Shown: piece after piece, positions 1 through 8,246 of the stretch
Layout of the letters: the number at the start of each line of letters is the position of its first letter
Numbering within the stretch: the stretch's first letter is position 1
Assembly (NCBI GenBank): GCA_945878865.1
Contig: CAMCUD010000008.1
Coordinates: 86,317 to 150,316 of the forward strand
DNA from: Bifidobacterium breve
GTDB taxonomy: Bacteria > Actinomycetota > Thermoleophilia > Solirubrobacterales > Solirubrobacteraceae
Length of the DNA stretch: 64,000 bases
Direction of reading: 5' to 3'
Notes under the pieces: model-generated
What the model was told of the DNA's origin: nothing
The model's database searches: none
The model's input: the letters and a program-made list of their open reading frames with translations, nothing else
Position numbers and translations under genes: made by a program

Positions 1-1410
1 GTGGCGACCGGCTTGCCGTCGACGCTGAGCGTCACGGACTTCACGCCGAAGTCGTCCGTGGCCTTGACGACCGGCTCAATCGTCTGACCGACTGCGACCA
101 CCGTGGCGTCCGCGGGGTCGACGATCTCCGCACCGGGCGCGGCGTCCGCCGGCTTGACCGGCACCGCCAACGGGGACGGAGCCGCTGTCAGGAAGCCCGT
201 CACCGTGACGGACGCAGCGGGGACGGTGTCGGCGTCCAGACCTGAGATGGCACCACAGGGGTTCGCCGACGCGGCCACCGTGATCGGACCGGTCGCGCAG
301 TTGAACCAGTCGCCGGTCGACGGCACGGGCGACGCGAGCCTCACCGCGGTGTTGTCCACGTTGGCGTTGAAGATCGCGTGACCGTTGCGCAGGTACGAGT
401 TGCCCTGGAGCTTCAGCGCCGGGACCGACGGATTGCTCGGATCCGGGCCCGTCCCCGCATCGGTCAGCAGGACGCCGACATTCGCGCGCAGCCCCGCGGT
501 GCTCGTCGAGAACCGGTTGTCGCTGATCGTCGAGCCGGTGACCGCGCCGCGGGCACCTGCGTGGTACTGAATGCCCACCTGGTCCTGCGACGCGCCGACG
601 AAACGGCCCTTCACGGTCGTGTTCGTGACGAAGCCGTACTCGAGGATGCCGCTGCGCAGGAGGTTCGCGGGGTCACCATCGGGTCCGCGGGCCGCGTCGA
701 ACAGGATGCCGCCGGATTGGTAGCCGGTGACGAAGCTGTCTTGCACGGTCACGTCCCGTCGGACGGTCGCCTCGCTGGCGCCCTGCAGCGAGTTCGTCGC
801 AACGATGCCCCAGCCGTACGGCTTCGTGCCGGCGGTGACGTCCACCGTCGTCGGCAGGTAGAACGGGCCGATCTGCGAGTTCTTGATCTCGCCCGCCGTG
901 TTGAAGAACGCGACGCCCGCTTCGGCGTACACGTCGGGGGAGGTGACCGTCACGCCGCTGATCGACGTGAAGTTCTCGTTGCCGTCCGACGAGCCGTTGG
1001 ACTGCCGCACGACGGAGATGACGTTGCCGCCACCGTCACGCAGGTACGGGGCCGTGCCGGCGAGGGAGTCACCGCGCTCGCCCTTGGGCGAAATGAAGAC
1101 CTTGTCGGGCCCGGCGCCCTTGATCGTGAGCGGCTTGGAGATCGTCAGGCCGTTCTTGGAGCCCGGCTGCGACGGGTTCTCCGTCGGATTGTTCAACGGG
1201 GTGGACCGCTCCTGGTAGGAGCCGTCGCAGATGATGATCGTGTCCCAGGGCGCGGCATGGTCGATCGCGGACTGAATCGACGTGAACGTCGCGTTGGGGC
1301 ACTGGGCCTTGTCGTCGTCGACCGTCCAAGTCGACGCCGCGGCACTGGCGGGCGCGGCCAGAACGGCCAGCGTCACGCCCAGCGCAAGGCGGAGTGTGGG
1401 TGGTGCCATG
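1..1410 (-). CDS. Secreted right-handed beta-helix repeat protein (3' end cut off)
   Basis: An open frame of 470 codons runs from an ATG at 1410 to the window edge with no stop, so only the N-terminal part is present. The first ~25 residues (MAPPTLRLALGVTLAVLAA then PASAAAS) are a signal peptide. Residues ~30-330 have the rhythm of a parallel beta-helix: FTSIQSAIDHA and DTIIICDGSY at the start, then short repeats rich in G, N, V and T such as KNGLTISKPLTIKGAG and FTSISGVTVTSPDVY. Near the edge the style changes to an Ig-like segment (VKSVTLSVDGKPV). Such proteins are exported and may be polysaccharide-binding, polysaccharide-degrading or surface structural; no catalytic residues can be assigned. 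Divergent from the hydrolase at 1783. A weak AGAGG lies 10 nt upstream of the ATG. Confidence 0.85.
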
Positions 1411-1782
1411 TGGGCGGGTACCTCTGATCGGGGTGGGTTGCGAAAGAGCGTGTGCACTCGGGCACGCCCTGTCGTCACCGTCGCGTCGGCACCCGCATCC
1501 GGTGAGGACCCGGACCGTAGTCCCCTATCCGGCCTTCGACCTTGGACACTTGGTCGAAACCTGAACCGTCTCGCTTTTGACCATCGGTCGAACGCGCGCT
1601 TCCATCCACCGGCATAGCCTGTTGTTCTCCGAAACGCCGGGAATCTGGATGATCGCGCCACTCGGGGCGCCATCACTTCCGGTGACCAGAAAACAGTGTG
1701 TCTCGGATGAAGTACGACGCGAGAGCTGCCGGCACGCGGGTCCGTGGAGTGCTCACCAGTCCAATCCCACCCCGGAGAACCG
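1411..1782. promoter_or_regulatory. Divergent intergenic region with repeated GGTCGAA half-sites
   Basis: 372 bp with no credible gene lies between the divergent beta-helix and hydrolase genes. It is less GC-rich than its surroundings. It contains TTCGACC (1535-1541) facing GGTCGAA (1552-1558), and a second pair TTTGACC (1576-1582) facing GGTCGAA (1586-1592). A TAGCCT hexamer at about 1615 could be a -10 element for the hydrolase gene. GGAG at 1774-1777 sits 5 nt before its GTG. Operator function is inferred from the inverted half-sites only. Confidence 0.4.
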
Positions 1783-4377
1783 GTGAAGACCACCACCCCC
1801 ACCCCACGGCTTGGGGCACGAGCGCTGCTGCTGCTGCTCGGCCTCCTGTGTGCCGTCACACCCGCCGCCGCGCAGGCCGCGGCGCCCGACCCGATGGACC
1901 GAGGCGGCTACAGCGTCACCACGCTGGATCCGTTCACCGCGGGCACGTTCAACATCCAGGAGCCCAACGCCGCCGGCGGCGCCGCCACGGGGCAGGCCTC
2001 GGCCGTCACGCTCCAGCTGCGCGGCTCCCTCTACTACCCGACGAATCGCGCGACGCCCTCACCGGTGATCGTGCTCGTCCATGGCAACCACAGCAGCTGC
2101 GACACCGGCTCGGCGCCGAACTGCACGGCGTTCAAGCGCAACGATCGCGGCTACGCGTACCTCGGCGAGAACCTCGCGACCTGGGGCTACACGGTCGTCT
2201 CGCTCGATCAGGACCAGCTCATGTACTACCAGGACAGCTCGCAGGGCAAGGGCATGCACCAGCGCCGCCTGCTCATCGCCGCTGCCCTGGACATGCTCAC
2301 CAAGGCCAACGCGACCGGTCTGCCGGACGAAGGCGCCAACGGCATCAACGACCGGCTCGTCGGCAAGCTCGACATGAGCCGCATCGGTCTCATGGGGCAC
2401 TCGCGCGGCGGTGACGCCGTGTCGAGCTTCATCGACTACAACCGCACGCGCCCCGAGCCCGGCACCCGGTACCCGCTGCGCGGCGTCATCAGCCTCGCGC
2501 CGGTCGACTACGAGCGCCGCGCACCGTACGGCGTCCCGTACCTCACGGTGCTCCCGGCATGTGACGGCGACGTCTCGAACCTGCAGGGCGCGCGGATGTT
2601 CGAGCGCGGCCAGTACGTCAAGGCGGGCGACCCGTTCCCGAAGATCCAGTTCATGATCCACGGCACGAACCACAACTGGTACAACAGCGTGTGGTCGGCC
2701 GACGGTGAGGACTCGAACAGCGGCGACGCCGCGTGCTCGATCAGCTCGGCGACGAACATCCGGCTGTCCGGAGGCATCAGCAACCGCCCAGCAGCCCCGG
2801 CGACACCCGGCCCGGACGACGGCTGGGTCGACGGCGGCACGTACACCCGAAACAACCGCGGCTCCGGCGACCCGGCGCTCATGGGCGACCAGGAGAAGAT
2901 CGGCCTGGCGACGATGTCCGCGTTCTTCCGCCGCTACGTCGGCGGCGAGGCTGGGTTCAACGAGTTCATGACCGGCGAGCGCACCGCCACCGACCCGGGT
3001 CATCTCCCGGTCACGGAGGCCGCCTGCCCGTCGCAGATCATCACCGGCCCCTCGGGCAACGGGACCAACGGTCCGCGCATGGCGTGTAAGGAGCGCATGC
3101 TCACGAACTACTTCGCCCCGGCGGAGGAGCGTCTCGACGTCATCGCCCCGGCCGGCGACAACACGCTCACCCAGAGCGAGCTCGGCACCGCGATCACGGG
3201 CAGCGGGTTCTCGAACCCGTACATCCCGACTGGCGGTGTGCAACCGGCCCCCGTCACCACGGAGAGCGGCTACGACTGGTGCAACCCTGAGCCGGATCAC
3301 TTCCAGCTCGGCCAGGTGGGCCTGAACGGCTACCCGACCGCGGAGAAGGCCTGCCCGCTGCCCGCCATCGGCGAGCTCGGCGGCCAGGACGGCGTCCGCG
3401 AGCGCGGGCCGGTCAACCAGTCCTACGGCCTCCAGCTCGCGCTGGCCTGGAACCAGCCCGCGAAGATCGGGACGAAGATCCCGTCTGCCACGGGCGACGT
3501 GTCGAAGTACAAGGCGCTGACCCTCGCGGCCGGCGTCAACTGGTTCGACCCGCGCAACCCCGACCGGGGTGCCGAGGGCCAGTGGAACCCGGCGGCCTCG
3601 TCGCAGGACTTCCTCGTGGCGCTGACCGACGCGTCGGGCAAGACGGTCACGGTGAAGGCCGGGTCGGAGCGGTACGGCAACGCGCTGCACCCGACCATCG
3701 GCACGACCAGCAGCAAGGTGCACATCATCCTCAATCAGATCCGGATCCCGCTCGGCGACTTCGCCGACCAGGGCCTGGATCTGACGAAGGTGCGCAAGCT
3801 CGAGCTGCGGTTCGGTGAGGATGGGACGCCGGCGACCGGATCGATCCAGGTCTCCGATGTCCGCTTCCAGGAAGCCGTGTCCGGCCCGACGGTGTTCGTC
3901 GACACGGCAGGCGCCGGCGGGGCGGCCGACCATGCGTCGACCAGCGGTGTGACGGCCGCGGACGTTCTGGCCGAGTACACGCCGGCCAAGCCGTCGGCGA
4001 AGCTGCCCGACGCGCTCCCGATCGCTGCGTCGGCGCCGGCGTGCACGCCGAGCGTCACGCTCAAGGCCATGTCGGCGAAGGGCCGCAAGCTCGCCTTCGC
4101 GGGCACAACGGCCACGATGTGCGGCAAGGCCGTCAAGTCGGTGCAGCTGCGCATTACGAAGCCTGCCGGGAAGGGCAAGGTCCGCTTCGTCGGGCTGACC
4201 GGCAAGCTGACGAAGCCGATGGCCGCCTCGACACAGGCGACGATCGTCGCGAAGGGCACCTCGTCCTGGAAGCTCACGACGAAGGGGAAGGTTCCCAAGG
4301 GCACCTACAGCGTGACGGTGGTGGCGATCGACGCCGCCGGCGCGCAGAAGAAGATCACGACGAAGATCACCGTCTGA
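1783..4377 (+). CDS. Secreted alpha/beta-hydrolase (large lipase/esterase-like)
   Basis: 864 residues from a GTG at 1783, chosen because GGAG lies 5 nt upstream and the product then starts with a clean signal peptide (TPRLGARALLLLLGLLC, cut near AAAQAAA). The hydrolase domain fills roughly residues 60-320. VIVLVHGNHSSCD supplies the HG oxyanion segment, GHSRGGD is the nucleophile elbow with Ser207, and HGTNHNWYN is a candidate catalytic His segment. The middle and C-terminal parts are not recognised; the last ~100 residues (SVTLKAMSAKGRKLAF onward) look like a beta-sandwich ending KKITTKITV. At 864 residues it is far longer than a minimal ~300-residue lipase. It is probably an exported esterase, lipase or dienelactone-hydrolase relative; the substrate is unknown. 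Followed after 127 bp by the HD-GYP gene. Confidence 0.85.
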   Translation: MKTTTPTPRLGARALLLLLGLLCAVTPAAAQAAAPDPMDRGGYSVTTLDPFTAGTFNIQEPNAAGGAATGQASAVTLQLRGSLYYPTNRATPSPVIVLVHGNHSSCDTGSAPNCTAFKRNDRGYAYLGENLATWGYTVVSLDQDQLMYYQDSSQGKGMHQRRLLIAAALDMLTKANATGLPDEGANGINDRLVGKLDMSRIGLMGHSRGGDAVSSFIDYNRTRPEPGTRYPLRGVISLAPVDYERRAPYGVPYLTVLPACDGDVSNLQGARMFERGQYVKAGDPFPKIQFMIHGTNHNWYNSVWSADGEDSNSGDAACSISSATNIRLSGGISNRPAAPATPGPDDGWVDGGTYTRNNRGSGDPALMGDQEKIGLATMSAFFRRYVGGEAGFNEFMTGERTATDPGHLPVTEAACPSQIITGPSGNGTNGPRMACKERMLTNYFAPAEERLDVIAPAGDNTLTQSELGTAITGSGFSNPYIPTGGVQPAPVTTESGYDWCNPEPDHFQLGQVGLNGYPTAEKACPLPAIGELGGQDGVRERGPVNQSYGLQLALAWNQPAKIGTKIPSATGDVSKYKALTLAAGVNWFDPRNPDRGAEGQWNPAASSQDFLVALTDASGKTVTVKAGSERYGNALHPTIGTTSSKVHIILNQIRIPLGDFADQGLDLTKVRKLELRFGEDGTPATGSIQVSDVRFQEAVSGPTVFVDTAGAGGAADHASTSGVTAADVLAEYTPAKPSAKLPDALPIAASAPACTPSVTLKAMSAKGRKLAFAGTTATMCGKAVKSVQLRITKPAGKGKVRFVGLTGKLTKPMAASTQATIVAKGTSSWKLTTKGKVPKGTYSVTVVAIDAAGAQKKITTKITV

Positions 4378-4504
4378 TCCATCCCGGGCGGGGCGGCGAG
4401 CGCCGTCCCGCCCGGCGGTCATATCCCGCACCGTCACGTCGGGGTCGCGCACCATTCGTCTGCGCTGACTCCAGTCCCGGCCCGGCGTGCCGACACGAGG
4501 GGAG

Positions 4505-5917
4505 ATGCAAGACACGCGTTTCCCGCTTTCCGAGATCCTCGGGGCGCTCACCCACGCGCTGGACATCACCGAGGGCCAGCCGCCCGGCCACGCGCTGCGC
4601 AGCTGCCTCATCGGGATGCGCGTCGCCGAGGTCATCGGCCTGTCTGAGCGCGACCGCTCCGCCCTCTTCTACGCCCTGCTCATGAAGGACGCCGGGTGTT
4701 CGGCCAACGCGTCGCGCATGGCGGCGATCTTCTCCACCGACGACATGGAGCTCAAGCGCACGAGCAAACTCGTCGACACCGGTGACCCCAAGGCCGAGCG
4801 CCGCTGGGCGGTCACGTCCGCGGGCCGCGGCCGAGGGCTCTCGGGCCGCGTCAAGGCGATCGTCGAACTGGCGCGCACCGGCGCCTTCGCCGACGACCTG
4901 TACGCAGCGCGGTGCGAGCGCGGCGCGGAGATCGCGCGCATGCTGCAGCTGCCGGAGGCCTCGGCCGAGGCGATCCGCGCGCTGGACGAGCACTGGAACG
5001 GCGGCGGCCGCCCGAGTGGTCTGCGCGGCGAGGAGATCCCGCTGCTCGGGCGCATCCTCGGGCTGTCGCAGACCGTCGAGGTCTTCTGTGCGGCCGCCGG
5101 GCCGTACGAGGCGATCGAGGTCGCACGCGCGCGGCGCAGCACCTGGTTCGATCCCGCGCTCGTCGACGCGCTCACGTCCATCCCGATCGGCGACCCGCTC
5201 TGGGCGGCGGTGGCCGCCGAAGACCCCGCCGAGTTCGTCGCCGAGCACGACCCGGGCGACCGCCTGGTCACGACGGGCGACGCGCAGCTCGACCTCATCG
5301 CCGAGGCGTTCTCCCAGGTCATCGACGCGAAGTCCCCCTACACGTTCAACCACTCGGCGCGGGTCGCCGACGTCACGCTCGGGATGGCGGTGCAGGCGGG
5401 GATCGAGGGCGAGCGCCTGCGGGACCTCCGACGCGCCGCGCTCCTGCACGACATCGGCAAGCTCGCCGTCTCCAACGCCGTGCTCGACAAGCCGGGCAAG
5501 CTCACCGACGACGAGTTCCGGCAGATCAAGCGTCACCCCGAGCAGACGCTCGCGATCCTGTCACGCGCCCCGTGCTTCGCCCCCATCGCCGAGCTGGCGG
5601 CCAACCATCACGAGAAGCTCGACGGCTCGGGCTACCACCGCGGGATCACGGGCGACCAGCTGACCTTCGACATGCGGATCCTCGCCGTGGCCGATATCTA
5701 CGAGGCGCTCACCGCCAATCGGCCGTACCGGGACGGCATGCCGCTCGAGAAGGCGATGGGCATCATCGCCTCGGACGTCCCGCACAAGCTCGACCGCGAG
5801 GCGCTCGCGGCGCTGCGGTCGTGGGTGCAGACCGACGACCCGGCGGTGCTGGCGGCGCCGTCAGCAGACGTGATCGAGCTCGGCCGCGCGCCCTCACCCC
5901 ATCGACGCGTGGCCTGA
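4505..5917 (+). CDS. HD-GYP domain protein (putative c-di-GMP phosphodiesterase)
   Basis: 470 residues. Two tandem HD-type regions are visible. The N-terminal one (about 1-160) is degenerate: its expected HD reads KDAGCSAN. The C-terminal HD-GYP domain (about 265-440) keeps LLHDIGK (His315-Asp316), the second His region NHHEKLDGSGYH (368-378) and VADIYEALT. The signature GYP reads GYH here, a variant of the consensus. The family hydrolyses cyclic di-GMP through a di-iron site, and the GGDEF-EAL protein at 29489 would act on the same messenger. ATG 4505 follows GAGGGGAG directly; an in-frame GTG at 4487 without a ribosome-binding site is the alternative start. No sensor domain is evident, so it is probably cytosolic. 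Confidence 0.85.
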   Translation: MQDTRFPLSEILGALTHALDITEGQPPGHALRSCLIGMRVAEVIGLSERDRSALFYALLMKDAGCSANASRMAAIFSTDDMELKRTSKLVDTGDPKAERRWAVTSAGRGRGLSGRVKAIVELARTGAFADDLYAARCERGAEIARMLQLPEASAEAIRALDEHWNGGGRPSGLRGEEIPLLGRILGLSQTVEVFCAAAGPYEAIEVARARRSTWFDPALVDALTSIPIGDPLWAAVAAEDPAEFVAEHDPGDRLVTTGDAQLDLIAEAFSQVIDAKSPYTFNHSARVADVTLGMAVQAGIEGERLRDLRRAALLHDIGKLAVSNAVLDKPGKLTDDEFRQIKRHPEQTLAILSRAPCFAPIAELAANHHEKLDGSGYHRGITGDQLTFDMRILAVADIYEALTANRPYRDGMPLEKAMGIIASDVPHKLDREALAALRSWVQTDDPAVLAAPSADVIELGRAPSPHRRVA

Positions 5918-5932
5918 CCGTCCGGCGGCGGG

Positions 5933-5950
5933 TCGGGGGTGCGCCCCCGG
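5933..5950. terminator. Bidirectional hairpin between convergent genes
   Basis: CGGGGG (5934-5939), loop TGCG and CCCCCG (5944-5949) form a six-pair GC stem, with TCCG/CGGA pairing possible further out. It lies in the 41-bp gap between the convergent HD-GYP and nitronate monooxygenase genes. No T-tract follows, so termination is inferred from position. Confidence 0.45.
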
Positions 5951-5958
5951 ACGTGGAC

Positions 5959-7056
5959 CTACGCCAAGAGCGAGTCGACCTCGCCGACCAGCGCCGAGAC
6001 GAACTCCCCCGCGTCGCGGCCCGGCCGGACGAGCGGCGCCGACTGTCCGGCCCAGAACACCGCGAGGTCGAGCCGCCCCTGCTCCCTCGCCGCCTGGGCC
6101 ACCGGCTTCATGAGCGCCGCCTGATAGGGATACGGCGCGATCCGCGGGTCGCCGGTCGCGATCTCCTCGGTGATGCGCGCTGTCAGCCCGCGCGCGAGAC
6201 GCCCGGTCTGCACCCGCGTGAGCCGGGTCCGCCGCGGCCCGGACGTGAGGGCCGCGCGGTGCTCGGGTGTCACCCCGGACTGCGCGGTGGCGAGGAACGC
6301 CGTGCCGATCTGCACCGCGTCGGCCCCAAGCGCGAGCGCGGCAACCGCCTGACGGGCCGTCGCGATCCCGCCGGCCGCGATCACGGGCGCCTCGACGGCA
6401 TCGACCACCGCCGGCACGAGGGCCAGGGTGCCGACGAGGGAGTCTTCGGCCTCGCGGAGGAATGCGACCCGGTGGCCACCGGCCTCGAACCCCGAGGCCA
6501 CGATGGCGTCGACGCCGGCTTCGTCCAGTGCGACCGCCTCTTCGACGGTGATCGCCGTGCCGATCGTGACGATGTCCGCCGCACGGCAGCGTTCAAGGAT
6601 CTCCGGCGACGGCACGCCGTAGACGAAGCTGAAGACGGGCGCCTGCGCTGTGATGAGCGCGTCGGCGAGCTCCTCGAACCCGTACGCCGCCGGACGCGGT
6701 CGTTGCGGCGGCTCGATCCGCAGTTCCTCGTAGAGCGGCAGCAGGCGAGTGACCGCAGCATCCCAGTCGGCGTCGGTGAAGTCGGCCTCTGGCACGTCGT
6801 GTGTGCTGACCCAGAGGTTGACGTTGAAGACCCCGTCGATCCGGCGGTGGAGGCTGTCGACGAGCGACGTCACGCCGGCCGGATCGAGATGCTGGGCGCC
6901 GAACGACCCGAGGCCGCCGGAGGCCGTCACCGCGGCGGCGAGTTCGATGCTCGACAGACCACTGCCGAACGGGCCCTGGATGACGGGGTGCTCCAGGCCG
7001 AGCAGCTCCGTGGCGCGGGTGCGTCGCCAGTCCCGTCGATGTGTGAGGAGGGGCAT
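5959..7056 (-). CDS. Nitronate monooxygenase family flavoprotein
   Basis: 365 residues. FMN-dependent TIM-barrel enzymes of this family (formerly 2-nitropropane dioxygenases) oxidise alkyl nitronates such as propionate 3-nitronate. Family signatures are LEHPVIQGPFG near the N-terminus, ASGGLGSFGA, FVYGVPSPEILERC, VDAIVASGFEAGGHR, PVIAAGGIATAR and LALGADAVQIGTAFL, the last forming the FMN phosphate site. Start ATG 7056 is preceded by TACCGT at 7 nt with TTGCCC 17 nt further upstream, a promoter giving a leaderless transcript. The divergent HxlR regulator at 7130 is the obvious candidate to control it. The exact substrate cannot be read from the sequence. Confidence 0.88.
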   Translation of the reverse strand: MPLLTHRRDWRRTRATELLGLEHPVIQGPFGSGLSSIELAAAVTASGGLGSFGAQHLDPAGVTSLVDSLHRRIDGVFNVNLWVSTHDVPEADFTDADWDAAVTRLLPLYEELRIEPPQRPRPAAYGFEELADALITAQAPVFSFVYGVPSPEILERCRAADIVTIGTAITVEEAVALDEAGVDAIVASGFEAGGHRVAFLREAEDSLVGTLALVPAVVDAVEAPVIAAGGIATARQAVAALALGADAVQIGTAFLATAQSGVTPEHRAALTSGPRRTRLTRVQTGRLARGLTARITEEIATGDPRIAPYPYQAALMKPVAQAAREQGRLDLAVFWAGQSAPLVRPGRDAGEFVSALVGEVDSLLA

Positions 7057-7092
7057 GTCCGCGACGGTACGCCCGCGATCGACGATGGGCAA
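7057..7092 (-). promoter_or_regulatory. Leaderless promoter of the nitronate monooxygenase gene
   Basis: On the minus strand TTGCCC, a 17-bp spacer, TACCGT (complement of 7064-7069) and then 7 nt lead straight into the ATG. This is the only TA-N3-T promoter in the window where I also find a convincing -35 at standard spacing. Confidence 0.6.
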
Positions 7093-7111
7093 TCATCTGC
7101 CGGTTTCCCCG

Positions 7112-7129
7112 CGGTAACCTCCGGTAACC
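7112..7129. promoter_or_regulatory. Tandem CGGTAACC operator candidate
   Basis: CGGTAACC occurs at 7112-7119 and again at 7122-7129, exactly one helical turn apart, directly before the HxlR start codon and inside the 73-bp divergent gap. TAACCT (7115-7120) may also be the -10 of the regulator gene. Binding by the HxlR protein is inferred. Confidence 0.45.
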
Positions 7130-7525
7130 GTGCTGCGTCACCGCCCGACTCGCGTCCCGCCGCCACCGGAGTCCTGTCCGCTGACCGAGTGCCTGTCACT
7201 GCTCGGGGGGGCCTGGACGCCGAACGTCATCTGGTACCTCCGCGCCGGACCCCGCCGGTTCAATGAGCTGCGCGGCGATCTTCGCGGCGTCAGCGCCAAG
7301 GTGCTGGCCGACCGGCTGCGCCGGATGGCGGCCGACGGCCTCATCACCCGGACGGAGCTCGCCACCGTCCCGCCGTCCGTCGAGTACGAGCTGACGGACT
7401 TCGGACGCGAGCTGCTCCCCGCCGTCGACGCGATCGTCGATGTCGGCCACCGCATCAAGCAGCACCGCGCCGACGCCGCGGCGGCGCATCAGCTCAGCGC
7501 CGCACCACCTGCGACCCGCCCGTGA
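7130..7525 (+). CDS. HxlR-family winged-helix transcriptional regulator
   Basis: 131 residues from a GTG. The HxlR (DUF24) signature is clear: CPLTECLSLLGGAWTPNVIW, then FNELRGDLRGVSAKVLADRL and LITRTELATVPPSVEYELTDFG, i.e. recognition helix and wing. A Cys in ESCPLTE matches the position used for redox or electrophile sensing in several members. Divergent from the nitronate monooxygenase gene, the usual arrangement for a regulator and its oxidoreductase target. The last 32 bp overlap the 3' end of the opposite-strand metallo-hydrolase gene. No clear ribosome-binding site precedes the GTG; the message is probably leaderless or nearly so. Confidence 0.88.
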   Translation: MLRHRPTRVPPPPESCPLTECLSLLGGAWTPNVIWYLRAGPRRFNELRGDLRGVSAKVLADRLRRMAADGLITRTELATVPPSVEYELTDFGRELLPAVDAIVDVGHRIKQHRADAAAAHQLSAAPPATRP

Positions 7526-8246
7526 TCCCGTCCTCGCCGGTGTCGGCGAAGCGCACCCACGCCTTGTTCGTCCCGTCGTAGTCGGGCGCCCAGAGGATGA
7601 GCGTCGCGGGCCGGTCCCAGACCGTGACCTGCTCGTCGCCCTCGGGGTCCAGCCCGCGCCAGATGCGGATGAACGGGTTGTGCTCCCACTCCTCGCCGGC
7701 GGTCGTCGGCAGCGTGTGGCCGGGATGCAGCACGGTCTCCGGGGGCAGCTGCGCCAGGCGCATCGCCGCGGCCTTCTGATCGGCGTAGCCGGTGTTCGCC
7801 GGCGCGAAGTTGCCCCCGACCGTGCCCTTGAAGATCGTGTCGGCGGTGAACGCGTCGGTGCCGTTGACGACGAAGGCGAGCTGGCCGGCGCAGTGGCCCT
7901 CGCTGAGCAGCGGCTCGATGCGCAGGCCCCCGAACTCGAGCACGTCGCCCTCGGTGATCTCGTGCTCGGCGCTCAGCCCCTCGACCGCCGCGTTGGTGAT
8001 CGCGTGCGTATAGACAGGCGCCCCGAACGCGTCGCGGTAGTCGACGATCGCCTCGACATGGTCGGCGTGCTGGTGGGTGACGAGGATCGCGTCGACGGTG
8101 ACGCCGAGCTCCTTCGCCCGATCGATGTTCCCCTGGACGACACCGTTGCCGTCGATCACGACGGCGTGGCCGCTCTCGGGGTCGGCGACGAGGTAGGAGT
8201 TCGACGTCCAGCCGGGCGCCTCAGTGCGCTCGATGATCAGCGCCAT
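7494..8246 (-). CDS. Metallo-beta-lactamase-fold hydrolase coupled to alcohol dehydrogenase
   Basis: 250 residues. The zinc motif is THQHADHVEA (HxHxDH), with a later metal His in SEGHCAGQ and an Asp in DAFTADTIF, as in glyoxalase-II-like MBL hydrolases. The start ATG overlaps the stop of the upstream dehydrogenase gene (TGATG), so the two are translationally coupled. Mycobacterial Rv2259-Rv2260 show the same dehydrogenase-MBL pairing, where the MBL partner is suspected of hydrolysing the S-formyl thiol made from formaldehyde. By analogy this enzyme may release formate from S-formyl-glutathione or S-formyl-mycothiol; that role is inferred. Confidence 0.85.
   Translation of the reverse strand: MALIIERTEAPGWTSNSYLVADPESGHAVVIDGNGVVQGNIDRAKELGVTVDAILVTHQHADHVEAIVDYRDAFGAPVYTHAITNAAVEGLSAEHEITEGDVLEFGGLRIEPLLSEGHCAGQLAFVVNGTDAFTADTIFKGTVGGNFAPANTGYADQKAAAMRLAQLPPETVLHPGHTLPTTAGEEWEHNPFIRIWRGLDPEGDEQVTVWDRPATLILWAPDYDGTNKAWVRFADTGEDGITGGSQVVRR

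Noticed and set aside
378..1427. Plus-strand open frame across the beta-helix gene
   Set aside because: Composition is shadow-like; the minus-strand frame has a signal peptide and beta-helix repeats.
2059..4635. Very long minus-strand open frame opposite the secreted hydrolase gene
   Set aside because: The protein is an Arg/Ala/Gly-rich shadow with no recognisable domain; high GC suppresses stop codons in the complementary frame, while the plus-strand product has a signal peptide and catalytic motifs.
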